A program made the position numbers and the translations under genes. Under the pieces are notes generated by a model that worked only from the letters and a program-made list of their open reading frames with translations, ran no database searches and was not told where the DNA came from. This document shows positions 1-9,525 of a stretch of DNA of 64,000 bases, in pieces (position 1 is the first letter of the stretch; each line of letters starts with the position of its first letter). The DNA comes from Rhizobium sp. L51/94 (GTDB lineage Bacteria; Pseudomonadota; Alphaproteobacteria; Rhizobiales; Rhizobiaceae), in contig NZ_CP072144.1 of assembly GCF_019355555.1 (NCBI RefSeq), positions 248,001-312,000 of the forward strand, written 5' to 3'.

Positions 1-794
<794 letters not shown>

Positions 795-798
<4 letters not shown>

Positions 799-1451
799 TG
801 GACATCCAGCTTGGCCGGCGTGACAAGCCAGCTGTTCGGGTTGATGAGCTGGAAGACGCCTACGACCGACACGGTCTTGCCGGTGAGGTTGGCAGTGTCG
901 ATCTTGGAGAGCACCTGCGCCTTCATTTCCTTGTTCAGGGCCGAGCCGGCATTCTGGTATTCGATCTGGTTGGTGAATTGGTCGAAAGTCACGGTGCCGG
1001 TCGAATCACGCAGGTCGGTGCCGTTGATCGCCGGCCCAGTCTGGACACGGATCGTCACCGTGCTCGGAACGCCGGGAACTGCTACCGTGTAGATGCCGGA
1101 CTTGGCCGCACCGACGACGCCGGTGAACTTGACCGAAATTTCGGGCCCTACACCACCGGGTACGCCGTACTGCTTAGCCGCCGCGTCCTTGTTCGCTGCA
1201 ATCGCCGTTGCCAAGGTGTCCGCGCTGACTGCGCGCTTCTCGATAGCCGCCTGGATCTTCGGAAACTCGGTCGAACCGAATGTTTCGGGCGAGAACGCAT
1301 TGGGCTGCGCGCCCGCCTCCGAACCGATCTTCACCACCTTGGTATCGAGCGCCATGGCAGCGACCAGCACGACGATGGCGACGGAACCGATGATCAGGCC
1401 GAGGCGGGGCTTGGGAGGATTGGGTATCGAGGTACCGACCAGATTGCTCAT
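795..1451 (-). CDS. DUF2291 family membrane-anchored protein of a sugar ABC operon
   Basis: This 218-residue protein has one N-terminal hydrophobic segment (about residues 18-36), with no clear lipobox cysteine, then a soluble periplasmic-looking domain. The overall form and its place at the head of a sugar-ABC operon match the DUF2291 family, whose members recur beside RbsABC-type importers. Its biochemical role is unknown; a periplasmic or membrane accessory role in polyol uptake is an inference. It is the first gene of the leftward operon and overlaps the ATPase start by four bases. The long upstream gap (1452-2138) carries the promoter facing the ery regulator. Confidence 0.75.
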
Positions 1452-2138
1452 GGTGTGACCACCTTTGACTTGACGATGCGGGAAGGGGAGAGGCTGCCGC
1501 GCCAGAGCGCACTGCCAATGGCGACAGGGGCAGCGAAACGATGAAGACGAACGGGGTGAGGCGCTGAAACTTGCATGGTCGCCCCTCCTCCAAGCGGCGG
1601 ATTGCGTCAGGCTCCAAATGGAAAACCCTCTGCATTATGAATGTCACTTGAAGCGGAGTTTCCTCAACCCGCCGATACCGGCTGTGGTATATTTATGTTA
1701 TCAGCCACTTTCAATATGTGATATACCCAGGATGTTGTCAATTACCTCGGAACCCTTACAGAGCACAAAAAACAAAGTTCCGGGCCGAGCGTGCAACACG
1801 AGAGCGTGATGCGGAGGCTCAGGATACACTGGACTTATACCGCATTGCGCACGAGATGCGTCTATTCGGTATGCAAAATTCGTCAATCCATGGCAATTTT
1901 CCGCTTCAAATGCCCAGTATTTATGCATTTATTGGCAAATTCGGGTTAGTAAGACCTGATTGAGCATTCAGACTACCGCGTGATGGAAGGGAGACTTGCA
2001 AGAGCGGGACCGCTCGCAGCCCATCCGAAATTCCCCCAAATACGACATGTGATAATGTTGACTTATGTTATAAAAACGTGCAAAAAATTACGCTAAGCGA
2101 CAATAATTTCAGTTGAACCCGGAGGCGTCGGAAAGCAC
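1452..2138. promoter_or_regulatory. Divergent intergenic region of the erythritol locus
   Basis: About 690 bases with no convincing gene; the short open frames here lack coding character, and the stretch is richer in A and T than its flanks. Two places share the same short words: TTATGTTAT at 1693-1701 and 2063-2071, and ATGTGATA at 1716-1723 and 2047-2054. The left site also sits inside an inverted pair, GGTATAT (from about 1686) facing ATATACC (to about 1730). A TTGACT at 2058-2063 could be a -35 box for the rightward operon. These are candidate operators for the SorC regulator in each promoter, by inference only. Confidence 0.45.
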
Positions 2139-3104
2139 ATGGCGCGATTTGCCGACAAGCGCGACAATGAAGACAGCCTCGCCGTGCGCGCGGCCTGGCT
2201 TCATTACGCTGCCGGCCTGACGCAATCCGAAGTCGCCAACCGCCTCGGCATCACCAGCGTCAAGGCGCACCGCTTGATCGCCCGCGCAAACCAGAATGGC
2301 GCCGTGAAGGTGACGATCGAAGGCGACATCGCGGAGTGCGTGACACTCGAGCGCCGGTTGGAGAGCGACTACGGCCTCACCTACGCGGAAGTGGTTCCTG
2401 ATCTCCATGAACAGGGGTTGCCTCTCAAGGCACTCGGCATGGCCGGGGCCGGCTTTCTGCAGCGCGAGATCGAGAACTTCCACGGCGGCGTGATAGGCAT
2501 CGGCCATGGCCGGACGCTGGCGGCGGCCGTCAAGGAAATGGCCCGCCTCGATGCCGGCCGGGTACGGTTCGTATCGTTGCTCGGCGGGGTAACACGAAAC
2601 TATGCGGCAAACCCGCATGATGTGATGCATCGCCTCACCGAGAAGACGGGGGCAGCCGCCTACGTCATGCCGATCCCGCTGTTTGCCAACACCGTGGAGG
2701 ATCGCGAGGTTCTCCTGTCGCAACGCGGCGTGCGCGAGATTTTCGAACTTGCGGCAGGCGCCGATCCGATGATCGTCGGCATCGGCACCGTCGAGCCGGA
2801 CGCGCAGCTGGTGGCGTCGCATATGATAGAGGCGGCGGAGATCGCCGAAGTCCGCGAACTTGGAGGCGTCGGCGAAGTGCTCGGGCATTTCTTCGACAAG
2901 ACCGGCAAGGCAGTCGAGACATCGCTGTCGGCGCGAACATTGTCGCCGGGTCTCGATGCTATGAAAGGCCGGCGCATCGTTGCGATTGCCGGCGGCAAGA
3001 ACAAGGTCGGGGCGATCGCTGCGGTGATGAAAAGCGGATTGCTGAGCGGACTGATCACTGACGAACGCACCGCGCAAGCGCTGCTGCGAGATGACCTGGC
3101 CTGA
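2139..3104 (+). CDS. eryD: SorC/DeoR-family transcriptional regulator of erythritol genes
   Basis: A 321-residue protein with an N-terminal helix-turn-helix (about residues 27-47, AAGLTQSEVANRLGITS) followed by the SorC sugar-binding domain (about 60-315), including an IGIGHGRTL segment typical of the ligand pocket. In Brucella, EryD of this family represses the ery operon and erythritol relieves repression. Here the gene is first in the rightward ery operon instead of last, 74 bases before eryA. It probably senses erythritol or a phosphorylated intermediate and controls both divergent promoters. The family is clear; the eryD name rests on context. Confidence 0.85.
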   Translation: MARFADKRDNEDSLAVRAAWLHYAAGLTQSEVANRLGITSVKAHRLIARANQNGAVKVTIEGDIAECVTLERRLESDYGLTYAEVVPDLHEQGLPLKALGMAGAGFLQREIENFHGGVIGIGHGRTLAAAVKEMARLDAGRVRFVSLLGGVTRNYAANPHDVMHRLTEKTGAAAYVMPIPLFANTVEDREVLLSQRGVREIFELAAGADPMIVGIGTVEPDAQLVASHMIEAAEIAEVRELGGVGEVLGHFFDKTGKAVETSLSARTLSPGLDAMKGRRIVAIAGGKNKVGAIAAVMKSGLLSGLITDERTAQALLRDDLA

Positions 3105-3129
3105 GGGACGGGCGAGGGGGGAGAGTTCT

Positions 3130-3186
3130 ATGGACGACAGCATGATATCGAGCCGCACCGAAACGGGAACCAAGTTCCATGGCTGA
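3130..3186 (+). CDS. Possible 18-codon leader peptide overlapping the eryA start
   Basis: ATG at 3130 follows a strong ribosome-binding sequence (the GGGGGGAGAG stretch just before it) and opens a frame of 18 codons ending at TGA 3184-3186. This overlaps the eryA ATG at 3179, which itself has no good Shine-Dalgarno. The arrangement suggests that eryA is translated by coupling to this small frame. It could also be chance, or eryA could use another start. No homologue is known to me. Confidence 0.35.
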   Translation: MDDSMISSRTETGTKFHG

Positions 3187-4747
3187 TGCCGGACAGGACA
3201 TCCTCGTCGGCATCGATGCCGGCACCTCGGTGATCAAGGCCGTGGCATTCGATCTTGCCGGACGGCAGATCGCCTCGGCATCGGTGGCAAACCGCTATAA
3301 TTCGGGACAGGACGGTTCGGCGACGCAACCGCTTGCCCGAACCTGGGATGAATGTGCCGCCGCACTCCGGGGACTTGGCGAAAAGGTGCCGGGGCTTGCC
3401 GCGCGGACTGCCGCTGTCGCCGTAACGGCACAGGGTGATGGCACTTGGCTGGTGGGCGCCGGCGATACCCCGGTCGGAGATGCCTGGATCTGGCTCGATG
3501 CGCGCGCAGCGCCAACGGTCAGAAAGCTGGTCGGCGCATCCGGCGAGCGCGCGCGCTTCGAGACCACTGGAACCGGCCTCAATACCTGCCAGCAGGGCGC
3601 ACAGATTGCGCACATGTCTGCCACCGCGCCCGAACTGCTCGACCGCGCCGAAGTGGCGCTGCATTGCAAGGACTGGCTCTATCTCAATCTCACCGGGGTT
3701 CGTGCCACGGACCCATCCGAAGCGTGCTGGACCTTCGGCGATTTTCGCAGCCGCGCCTATGACGACGGTGTAATTGCGGCGCTGGGGCTTTCATCACGCC
3801 GGCACCTGCTTCCGGAAATCATCGACGGAACCGAGGTAACGCATCCGCTAACGGCAGCCGCCGCTGCCGCAACTGGCCTCAAGCAGGGCACGCCTGTCAG
3901 CCTCGGCTATGTCGACATGGTGATGACCGGCATGGGGGCAGGCGTCTGGACCGGTGACCTCAATGCCGCCTGCACCGTCATCGGCTCGACCGGCGTTCAC
4001 ATGCGTCCGGTCGCAACAGCCGATGCGCAACTGAATGCCGAGGGAACGGGCTATATCATGGCTCTGCCGGTGCCAGGCATGGTGACGCAGATGCAGACCA
4101 ACATGGCAGCGACACTTAATCTCGACTGGATCCTGCACGTGGCCGCCGATCTGATCGGCGAGGGTGGCACTGCACCTTCCCACGCAGAGATGGTCGCCCG
4201 CATCGACAACTGGATGGCGGCGAGCCGGCCTGGCGCCGTTCTCTATCACCCCTACATCTCCGAAGCCGGAGAACGAGGCCCGTTCGTCAACGCCAGCGCG
4301 CGCGCCGGTTTCATCGGGCTGAATGCCGGCCATCGTTATCCCGATCTCCTGCGCAGCGTTATCGAGGGTCTCGGCATGGCAGCGCGGGATTGCTACGTGG
4401 CGATGGGTGCACTGCCGCGCGAACTGCGGCTGACGGGCGGTGCTGCCCGTTCCAAGGCACTGGGCGGCGTGCTTGCTGCGGCTACCGGCGCCAGTGTCCG
4501 CGTCTCGGCGCGCGAGGAGGCGGGGGCTGCCGGTGCGGCGATGATGGCGGCAGTGGCCGTCGGCGTCTACCCCGACATGAACGCCTGCATCGCCGAATGG
4601 GTCACGCCCTTGCTCGGCGCGGGTACAGCACCGGACCCGTCGCTGGTGCCGGTCTACGACCGGACGTTTCCAGCCTACAGGCAGGCGCGCGAGGCACTCG
4701 AGCCCATATGGGACCTGCTCGCGGCTCAGCAGGTGCCGGCTGCATGA
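3179..4747 (+). CDS. eryA: Erythritol kinase (FGGY family)
   Basis: EryA phosphorylates erythritol to L-erythritol 4-phosphate with ATP, the first step of the pathway worked out in Brucella. The 522-residue protein is full length for the FGGY family: N-terminal phosphate-binding IGIDAGTSVIKAV (about residues 10-22) and the C-terminal LTGGAARSKALGG loop (about 419-431) that closes the ATP site. It lies between the SorC regulator and eryB. The start is uncertain because the ATG lacks a good ribosome-binding site and overlaps a short leader frame. The kinase family is certain; erythritol specificity comes from the complete eryABCHI context. Confidence 0.92.
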   Translation: MADAGQDILVGIDAGTSVIKAVAFDLAGRQIASASVANRYNSGQDGSATQPLARTWDECAAALRGLGEKVPGLAARTAAVAVTAQGDGTWLVGAGDTPVGDAWIWLDARAAPTVRKLVGASGERARFETTGTGLNTCQQGAQIAHMSATAPELLDRAEVALHCKDWLYLNLTGVRATDPSEACWTFGDFRSRAYDDGVIAALGLSSRRHLLPEIIDGTEVTHPLTAAAAAATGLKQGTPVSLGYVDMVMTGMGAGVWTGDLNAACTVIGSTGVHMRPVATADAQLNAEGTGYIMALPVPGMVTQMQTNMAATLNLDWILHVAADLIGEGGTAPSHAEMVARIDNWMAASRPGAVLYHPYISEAGERGPFVNASARAGFIGLNAGHRYPDLLRSVIEGLGMAARDCYVAMGALPRELRLTGGAARSKALGGVLAAATGASVRVSAREEAGAAGAAMMAAVAVGVYPDMNACIAEWVTPLLGAGTAPDPSLVPVYDRTFPAYRQAREALEPIWDLLAAQQVPAA

Positions 4748-4829
4748 TCCTCACGAGAATGACCCCGATCGACAATCACATCCGGCAGAACCGGAACAAG
4801 ACACTGGCACGTGCCGCAGGAGAATGCAG

Positions 4830-6341
4830 ATGAGCGATATTCAAACGGTAGACATGTTCATCATCGGTGGCGGCATCAATGGCGCAGGCATCGCGCGCGA
4901 TGCTGCAGGCCGTGGATTGTCGGTGATCCTCTGCGAAAAGGACGACCTGGCACAGGGCACGTCGTCGCGCTCCGGCAAGCTGGTGCATGGTGGGTTGCGC
5001 TACCTCGAATATTACGAATTCCGACTGGTCCGCGAAGCCCTGATCGAGCGCGAAGTGCTCCTGAATTCGGCGAGCCACATCATCTGGCCGATGCGTTTCG
5101 TGCTGCCGCACAGCCCCAATGACCGGCCAGCTTGGCTGGTACGCCTCGGCCTGTTTCTCTACGACCATCTCGGCGGCCGCAAGAAACTGCCGGCAACCCG
5201 TACGCTCGACCTCAGGCGCGATCCGGAAGGCGCGCCGATCAAGGACGAATATACCAGGGGCTTCGAGTATTCCGACTGCTGGGTCGACGATGCCCGACTG
5301 GTCGTGCTGAACGCCAAGGACGCCGCCGAACACGGCGCCGAAGTGCTGACGCGCACCGTCTGCAACTCCGCCCGGCGCGAGGGCGATCTGTGGCGGGTTC
5401 AGATGACCGACACGCGCACCGGCGCCAAGCGCGTCGTCATGGCACGGGCTCTGGTCAATGCCGGGGGCCCCTGGGTCAACGACATCATCGGCCGCGTCGC
5501 CGGCACCAATTCCAGCCGCAACGTTCGCCTGGTCAAGGGCAGCCACATCATCACACCGAAATTCTGGGACGGACCGCAAGCCTATCTGGTGCAGAACCAC
5601 GACAAGCGCGTGATCTTCATAAACCCCTACGAGGGCGACAAGGCCCTGATCGGCACCACCGACATCCCCTACGAAGGTGCGCCTGAAGCCGTTTCGGCCG
5701 ACGAGAGCGAGATCGAATACCTGCTCAACGCCGTCAATCGCTACTTCAAGCAGACGCTCCGCCGCGAGGATGTGCTGCAGACGTTCTCCGGCGTCCGGCC
5801 GCTCTACGACGACGGCAAGGGTAACCCTTCCGCCGTTACCCGCGACTACGTCTTCGACCTAGACACGACGGGCGGCGCGCCCTTGCTGAATGTCTTCGGC
5901 GGCAAGATCACCACGTTCCGCAAGCTCGCCGAGCACGCGATCCAGAAGTTGCAGGCGACCTTCCCAAAGATGGGACCTGACTGGACGGCCAAGGGTATCC
6001 TGCCGGGTGGCGACATCGAGGGCGCCGACGTGCCGCGCTTTCTCGAAAAGCTGCAGCGCGATTATGCCTGGCTGCCACGCGGGCTCGCCCGCCACTATGC
6101 CCGCCTTTATGGCGCCCGCACATCGAAGCTGATCGGCGGTGCCACATCGGTGGCAGCCCTCGGCCAATGTTTCGGGCCCAACTTCTATGAGGCAGAAGTG
6201 CGCTACGTGATCGAGCAGGAATGGGCCGAAACGGCGGAAGATATCCTGACGCGCCGCACCAAGCACGGCCTGCACATGAGTGCCGACGAAAAGGCCGCTT
6301 TCGGCGCCTGGTTCGATGGGCAGATGGCGCGCTCGGCCTGA
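4830..6341 (+). CDS. eryB: L-erythritol 4-phosphate dehydrogenase (GlpD-like flavoprotein)
   Basis: EryB oxidises L-erythritol 4-phosphate to L-3-tetrulose 4-phosphate. The protein resembles aerobic glycerol-3-phosphate dehydrogenase: an FAD-binding GGGINGAGIARDAAGRG near the N-terminus (about residues 13-29), a TSSRSGKLVHGGLRYLE segment, and a C-terminal domain closing at about residue 500. By analogy it passes electrons to quinone at the inner membrane. I chose ATG 4830 because AGGAG at 4818-4822 is seven bases before it; the ATG at 4824 is too close. It is the second enzyme in the operon eryA-B-C-H-I. Confidence 0.92.
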   Translation: MSDIQTVDMFIIGGGINGAGIARDAAGRGLSVILCEKDDLAQGTSSRSGKLVHGGLRYLEYYEFRLVREALIEREVLLNSASHIIWPMRFVLPHSPNDRPAWLVRLGLFLYDHLGGRKKLPATRTLDLRRDPEGAPIKDEYTRGFEYSDCWVDDARLVVLNAKDAAEHGAEVLTRTVCNSARREGDLWRVQMTDTRTGAKRVVMARALVNAGGPWVNDIIGRVAGTNSSRNVRLVKGSHIITPKFWDGPQAYLVQNHDKRVIFINPYEGDKALIGTTDIPYEGAPEAVSADESEIEYLLNAVNRYFKQTLRREDVLQTFSGVRPLYDDGKGNPSAVTRDYVFDLDTTGGAPLLNVFGGKITTFRKLAEHAIQKLQATFPKMGPDWTAKGILPGGDIEGADVPRFLEKLQRDYAWLPRGLARHYARLYGARTSKLIGGATSVAALGQCFGPNFYEAEVRYVIEQEWAETAEDILTRRTKHGLHMSADEKAAFGAWFDGQMARSA

Positions 6342-6405
6342 GCGCTTCGATTTTTTACAGGCGTGGTCGACGAGATCGGCCACGCGCCGTTTACAGGAGC
6401 TACCG

Positions 6406-7338
6406 ATGGGGCTGACGCTGTCGCTCAACACCAACCCGCTGGTCAACCGCTACGCCGAGCCGGCCGACCTGATCGGCACAATCGCACATGACCTGAAGAT
6501 CCGCGATGTGCAGTTGACGCATGAGTTCATCAACCCATCCTGGCCAGCTGCCGTCATCAGGCGCCTGACGCGCGACATGCGCGCCGCCCTGACCCGTACC
6601 GGCGTATGCATCACCTCCGGCATGACAGGGCCCTATGGCCGCCTCAACCATTTCGGCCATCCGGATGCGGATGTCCGGCGCTACTATGTCGAATGGTTCA
6701 AGACCTTCGCCGACATCACCGCAGATCTCGGCGGCAGCTCCGTCGGCACGCAGTTTGCCATTTTCACCTATCGCGATTTCGACGATGCGGCGCGGCGCGA
6801 AGAGCTGATTCAGATCGCCATCGATTGCTGGGCCGAAGTGGCCGAGCATGCCAAGGCAGCGGGTCTGAGCTACGTGTTCTGGGAGCCGATGTCGATCGGC
6901 CGCGAGTTCGGCGAAACCATCGCCGCCAGCTTTGCCCTTCAGGATCGCCTGACCGCCGCCAACATGGCGGTGCCGATGTGGATGATGGCCGATATCGACC
7001 ACGGCGATGTCACCAGCAGCAATCCGGACGATATCGACCCCTATGCCTGGGCACGCGCGGCGCCGCCGGTGTCGCCGATCATCCACATCAAGCAATCGCT
7101 GATGGACAAGGGCGGCCACCGTCCGTTCACGGCGGAATTCAACGCCAAGGGGCGTGTGCAGCCGGAGCCGCTGCTGGCCGCTTTCGCCGAGGGTGGCGCG
7201 AAAGACAATGAAATCTGCCTGGAGCTGTCGTTCAAGGAGCGCGAGCCCAACGACCGGCAGGTAATCGAGCAGATCGCCGAGTCGATCGCCTTCTGGGCAC
7301 CGCACATCGACACCGGGATTGCCGACCTCAACCTCTAG
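6406..7338 (+). CDS. eryC: Tetrulose 4-phosphate racemase (xylose-isomerase-like TIM barrel)
   Basis: EryC was once called a dehydrogenase, but in Brucella it was shown to belong to the xylose isomerase superfamily and to convert L-3-tetrulose 4-phosphate to D-3-tetrulose 4-phosphate. The 310-residue product has that fold's character and no Rossmann motif. Acidic and histidine residues sit where such barrels bind metal (for example WEPMSIGREFGE, MMADIDHGD). ATG 6406 follows CAGGAG at 6394-6399; the frame is open further upstream but overlaps eryB there. It is the third enzyme of the operon. Confidence 0.9.
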   Translation: MGLTLSLNTNPLVNRYAEPADLIGTIAHDLKIRDVQLTHEFINPSWPAAVIRRLTRDMRAALTRTGVCITSGMTGPYGRLNHFGHPDADVRRYYVEWFKTFADITADLGGSSVGTQFAIFTYRDFDDAARREELIQIAIDCWAEVAEHAKAAGLSYVFWEPMSIGREFGETIAASFALQDRLTAANMAVPMWMMADIDHGDVTSSNPDDIDPYAWARAAPPVSPIIHIKQSLMDKGGHRPFTAEFNAKGRVQPEPLLAAFAEGGAKDNEICLELSFKEREPNDRQVIEQIAESIAFWAPHIDTGIADLNL

Positions 7339-7419
7339 CCGGTCACCGCCTTGACGGCGCCGGTTGTCACCTTAGCAGCATGAATTTGGGCGCAACCTTT
7401 AGCGCCGGGAGAGAAGACC

Positions 7420-8187
7420 ATGACCGAGACGCCTTTCTGGATCGGCACGAGCTGGAAGATGAACAAGACGCTCGCAGAGGCGCGCAGCTTTGCCGAGGGG
7501 CTTGCCAGCGCCGAGATCGTCAACGATCCGCGCCTGCAATGTTTCGTCATCCCGCCGTTCACTTCTATCCGCGAAGTCAAGGCGATGCTGAAGGACAGTG
7601 CAGTGAAGGTCGGTGCCCAGAACATGCACTGGGCTGAATCCGGCGCCTGGACAGGCGAGATTTCGCCGCTGATGCTGGTCGACTGCGGCATGGATGTCGT
7701 CGAACTCGGCCACTCCGAGCGACGCGAATTCTTTGGCGAAACCGACGAGACGGTCGGCCTCAAGGTCGAGGCGACCGTGCGGCACGGGATGATCCCGCTG
7801 ATCTGCATCGGCGAAACGTTGGCCGACCGCGAGAGCGGCCGCGCCGACGAGGTTCTGGCCGCCGAAGTGCGCGGCGCGCTGGGCAAGCTCAGCGCCGAAC
7901 AGCGGACAGCACCGCTGCTGCTCGCCTACGAACCCGTCTGGGCCATCGGTGAAAATGGCATCCCCGCGAAAGCCGATTATGCAGACGCCCGCCAGGCCGA
8001 GATCATCAAGGTCGCGGAGGGCATCCTCGGGCGCCGCGTGCCGTGCCTCTACGGCGGCTCCGTCAATCCCGGCAACTGCGCCGAACTCGCGGCCTGCGAC
8101 CATATCGACGGCCTCTTCATCGGCCGCTCGGCCTGGAATGTCACCGGCTATCTCGACATCCTGGTCCGTGTTTGCGCCGTTCTCTGA
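7420..8187 (+). CDS. eryH: D-3-tetrulose 4-phosphate isomerase (TpiA2-type)
   Basis: A triosephosphate isomerase homologue of 255 residues. The catalytic set is present: lysine in SWKMNKT (about residue 12), histidine in ELGHSERREFFGE (about 92-104), glutamate in AYEPVWAIG (about 168-176) and the phosphate-binding YGGSVNPGN loop. In Brucella this divergent TpiA (renamed EryH) isomerises D-3-tetrulose 4-phosphate on the way to erythrose 4-phosphate, and rhizobia need it for erythritol growth. It lies 81 bases after eryC and 39 before eryI. It could also act on triose phosphates, but its place in the operon argues for the four-carbon step. Confidence 0.92.
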   Translation: MTETPFWIGTSWKMNKTLAEARSFAEGLASAEIVNDPRLQCFVIPPFTSIREVKAMLKDSAVKVGAQNMHWAESGAWTGEISPLMLVDCGMDVVELGHSERREFFGETDETVGLKVEATVRHGMIPLICIGETLADRESGRADEVLAAEVRGALGKLSAEQRTAPLLLAYEPVWAIGENGIPAKADYADARQAEIIKVAEGILGRRVPCLYGGSVNPGNCAELAACDHIDGLFIGRSAWNVTGYLDILVRVCAVL

Positions 8188-8226
8188 TCAACCCCATATC
8201 CAGTTCACACACGAAGGAGAAAACCC

Positions 8227-8679
8227 ATGAAACTCGCAATCGCTGGCGATAGCGCCGGAAACGGGCTCGCCCACGTCCTCGCCGAATACCTGAAGGACCG
8301 CCACGAGGTCTCCGAAGTCTCCAAGCCCACCGATGGCTCGGACGAATTCTACGCCAATCTGTCGGCTCGCGTCGCCGCCGATGTGCTGGCCGGCAAATAC
8401 GACCGCGCCATCCTCGTCTGCGGCACCGGCATCGGCGTGTCGATCTCCGCCAACAAGGTCCCCGGCATCCGCGCCGCCCTTTGCCACGACACCTATTCGG
8501 CGGAACGCGCAGCCCTCTCCAACAACGCCCAGATTATCACCATGGGCTCGCGCGTCATCGGCAGCGAAGTCGCAAAATCCATCGCCGATGCCTACCTCGC
8601 CCAGACCTTCGACGAAAACGGCCGCAGCGCCTCCAACGTCGCCGCCATCAACGAACTCGACAGCAAGTTCCGCGACTAA
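8227..8679 (+). CDS. eryI: D-erythrose 4-phosphate isomerase (RpiB-type)
   Basis: A 150-residue RpiB/LacA-family isomerase. It has the N-terminal MKLAIAGDSAG strand, the CGTGIGVSISANKVPGIRA active-site and phosphate loop (about residues 65-83) with its catalytic cysteine, and the SNNAQIITMGSRVIG segment. In Brucella the enzyme (EryI) completes conversion to D-erythrose 4-phosphate, which enters the pentose phosphate pathway. A good ribosome-binding site (GAAGGAGAA) precedes the ATG. It is the last gene of the operon and is followed by a hairpin terminator. Confidence 0.92.
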   Translation: MKLAIAGDSAGNGLAHVLAEYLKDRHEVSEVSKPTDGSDEFYANLSARVAADVLAGKYDRAILVCGTGIGVSISANKVPGIRAALCHDTYSAERAALSNNAQIITMGSRVIGSEVAKSIADAYLAQTFDENGRSASNVAAINELDSKFRD

Positions 8680-8689
8680 AGCACAACCT

Positions 8690-8717
8690 CCACGGCCTCA
8701 GCCAACTGAGGCCGTGG
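8690..8717 (+). terminator. Hairpin terminator after eryI
   Basis: A perfect 12-base-pair stem (CCACGGCCTCAG at 8690-8701 and CTGAGGCCGTGG at 8706-8717) with a CCAA loop begins 11 bases after the eryI stop. There is no T-run behind it, so it may act as a weak intrinsic terminator or an RNA-stabilising end. Its place at the end of the ery operon supports a transcript 3' end here. Confidence 0.65.
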
Positions 8718-8789
8718 ATGCTTGTCCGGGCGTTAGTTGAACCAATTCCTTTCGAATGCGTTAACGAGCGCAATCGTAAGGATTTACAG

Positions 8790-9290
8790 ATGGAACTCCA
8801 GGACAGAACGCTCGAGGAGAGCACGTCGGAAACACCGATGGACACAGCGCCGCTGCTGCATGCCGGTCATATCGTCCGCGAGTTTCTCGTCTACCTGAAA
8901 GCCAACCCGATTGCCGAGACAAGGCTTGTAGACCTGGAAGAACTGCCCTCACCGAAGGGCACCTTGGTGAACGCCTTCCGGCTGCTGATCGCCAATGAAC
9001 GCCGGATGCAGCAGCGCTCCCAGTTGCAGAAAATCGGCCTCCTGATCGCCCAGTTCCAGCCGATCGACGACCCTTCCGACCAGGAACAACCACGCGACCC
9101 CCTCGCGTCATGGATAGACGATGCTGCGGAAGCAAAGGCTGCCAGCGAGCAAAACTGGCTGTCGGCCTACCGCGAGCATCAGGAACTGACGGAGCTCTTC
9201 GATCTCTCCGCGCGCATGGCTGAGCAGGGTACAGCTTCCACGGACGCAACGGCGTCTGCGGAGCAATCGACGGAACTGCGGGCGCACTGA
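8790..9290 (+). CDS. Hypothetical protein, 166 residues, no recognised domain
   Basis: I do not recognise this protein. It is soluble, rich in Glu, Gln and Ala, and mostly helix-forming, with a possible coiled stretch (about residues 60-90, NERRMQQRSQLQKIGLL) and a low-complexity acidic tail. The ATG at 8790 follows AAGGA at about 8778-8782; the frame is open back into eryI but that part is in a shadow frame. It stands alone between the ery terminator and the phosphodiesterase cassette. No signal peptide or membrane segment is visible. Confidence 0.55.
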   Translation: MELQDRTLEESTSETPMDTAPLLHAGHIVREFLVYLKANPIAETRLVDLEELPSPKGTLVNAFRLLIANERRMQQRSQLQKIGLLIAQFQPIDDPSDQEQPRDPLASWIDDAAEAKAASEQNWLSAYREHQELTELFDLSARMAEQGTASTDATASAEQSTELRAH

Positions 9291-9525
9291 TCGCGCCAAG
9301 CGTCAGGCTTTATACTTTGATATTGCGCAAGAAGCCTTATCGCGTCGGCCCACAACCTTGACTTGATCACTACCATGCGATTTTCCCCGCATATCGTTCA
9401 ACCATAAGGCTGGCACAAGCTGCAGCCCCTCCAATGACCTCGACAGCGCGACTCATGGCTTTGCTGTGGCGCGGCCATGCAGCGATAGCATGTGCCGATC
9501 GGTGATCTCGGGCAGGGGCGGTAGA

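Noticed and set aside
6406..7338. Older reading of eryC as a dehydrogenase
   Set aside because: No NAD-binding motif is present; the fold is xylose-isomerase-like, in line with the Brucella racemase assignment.
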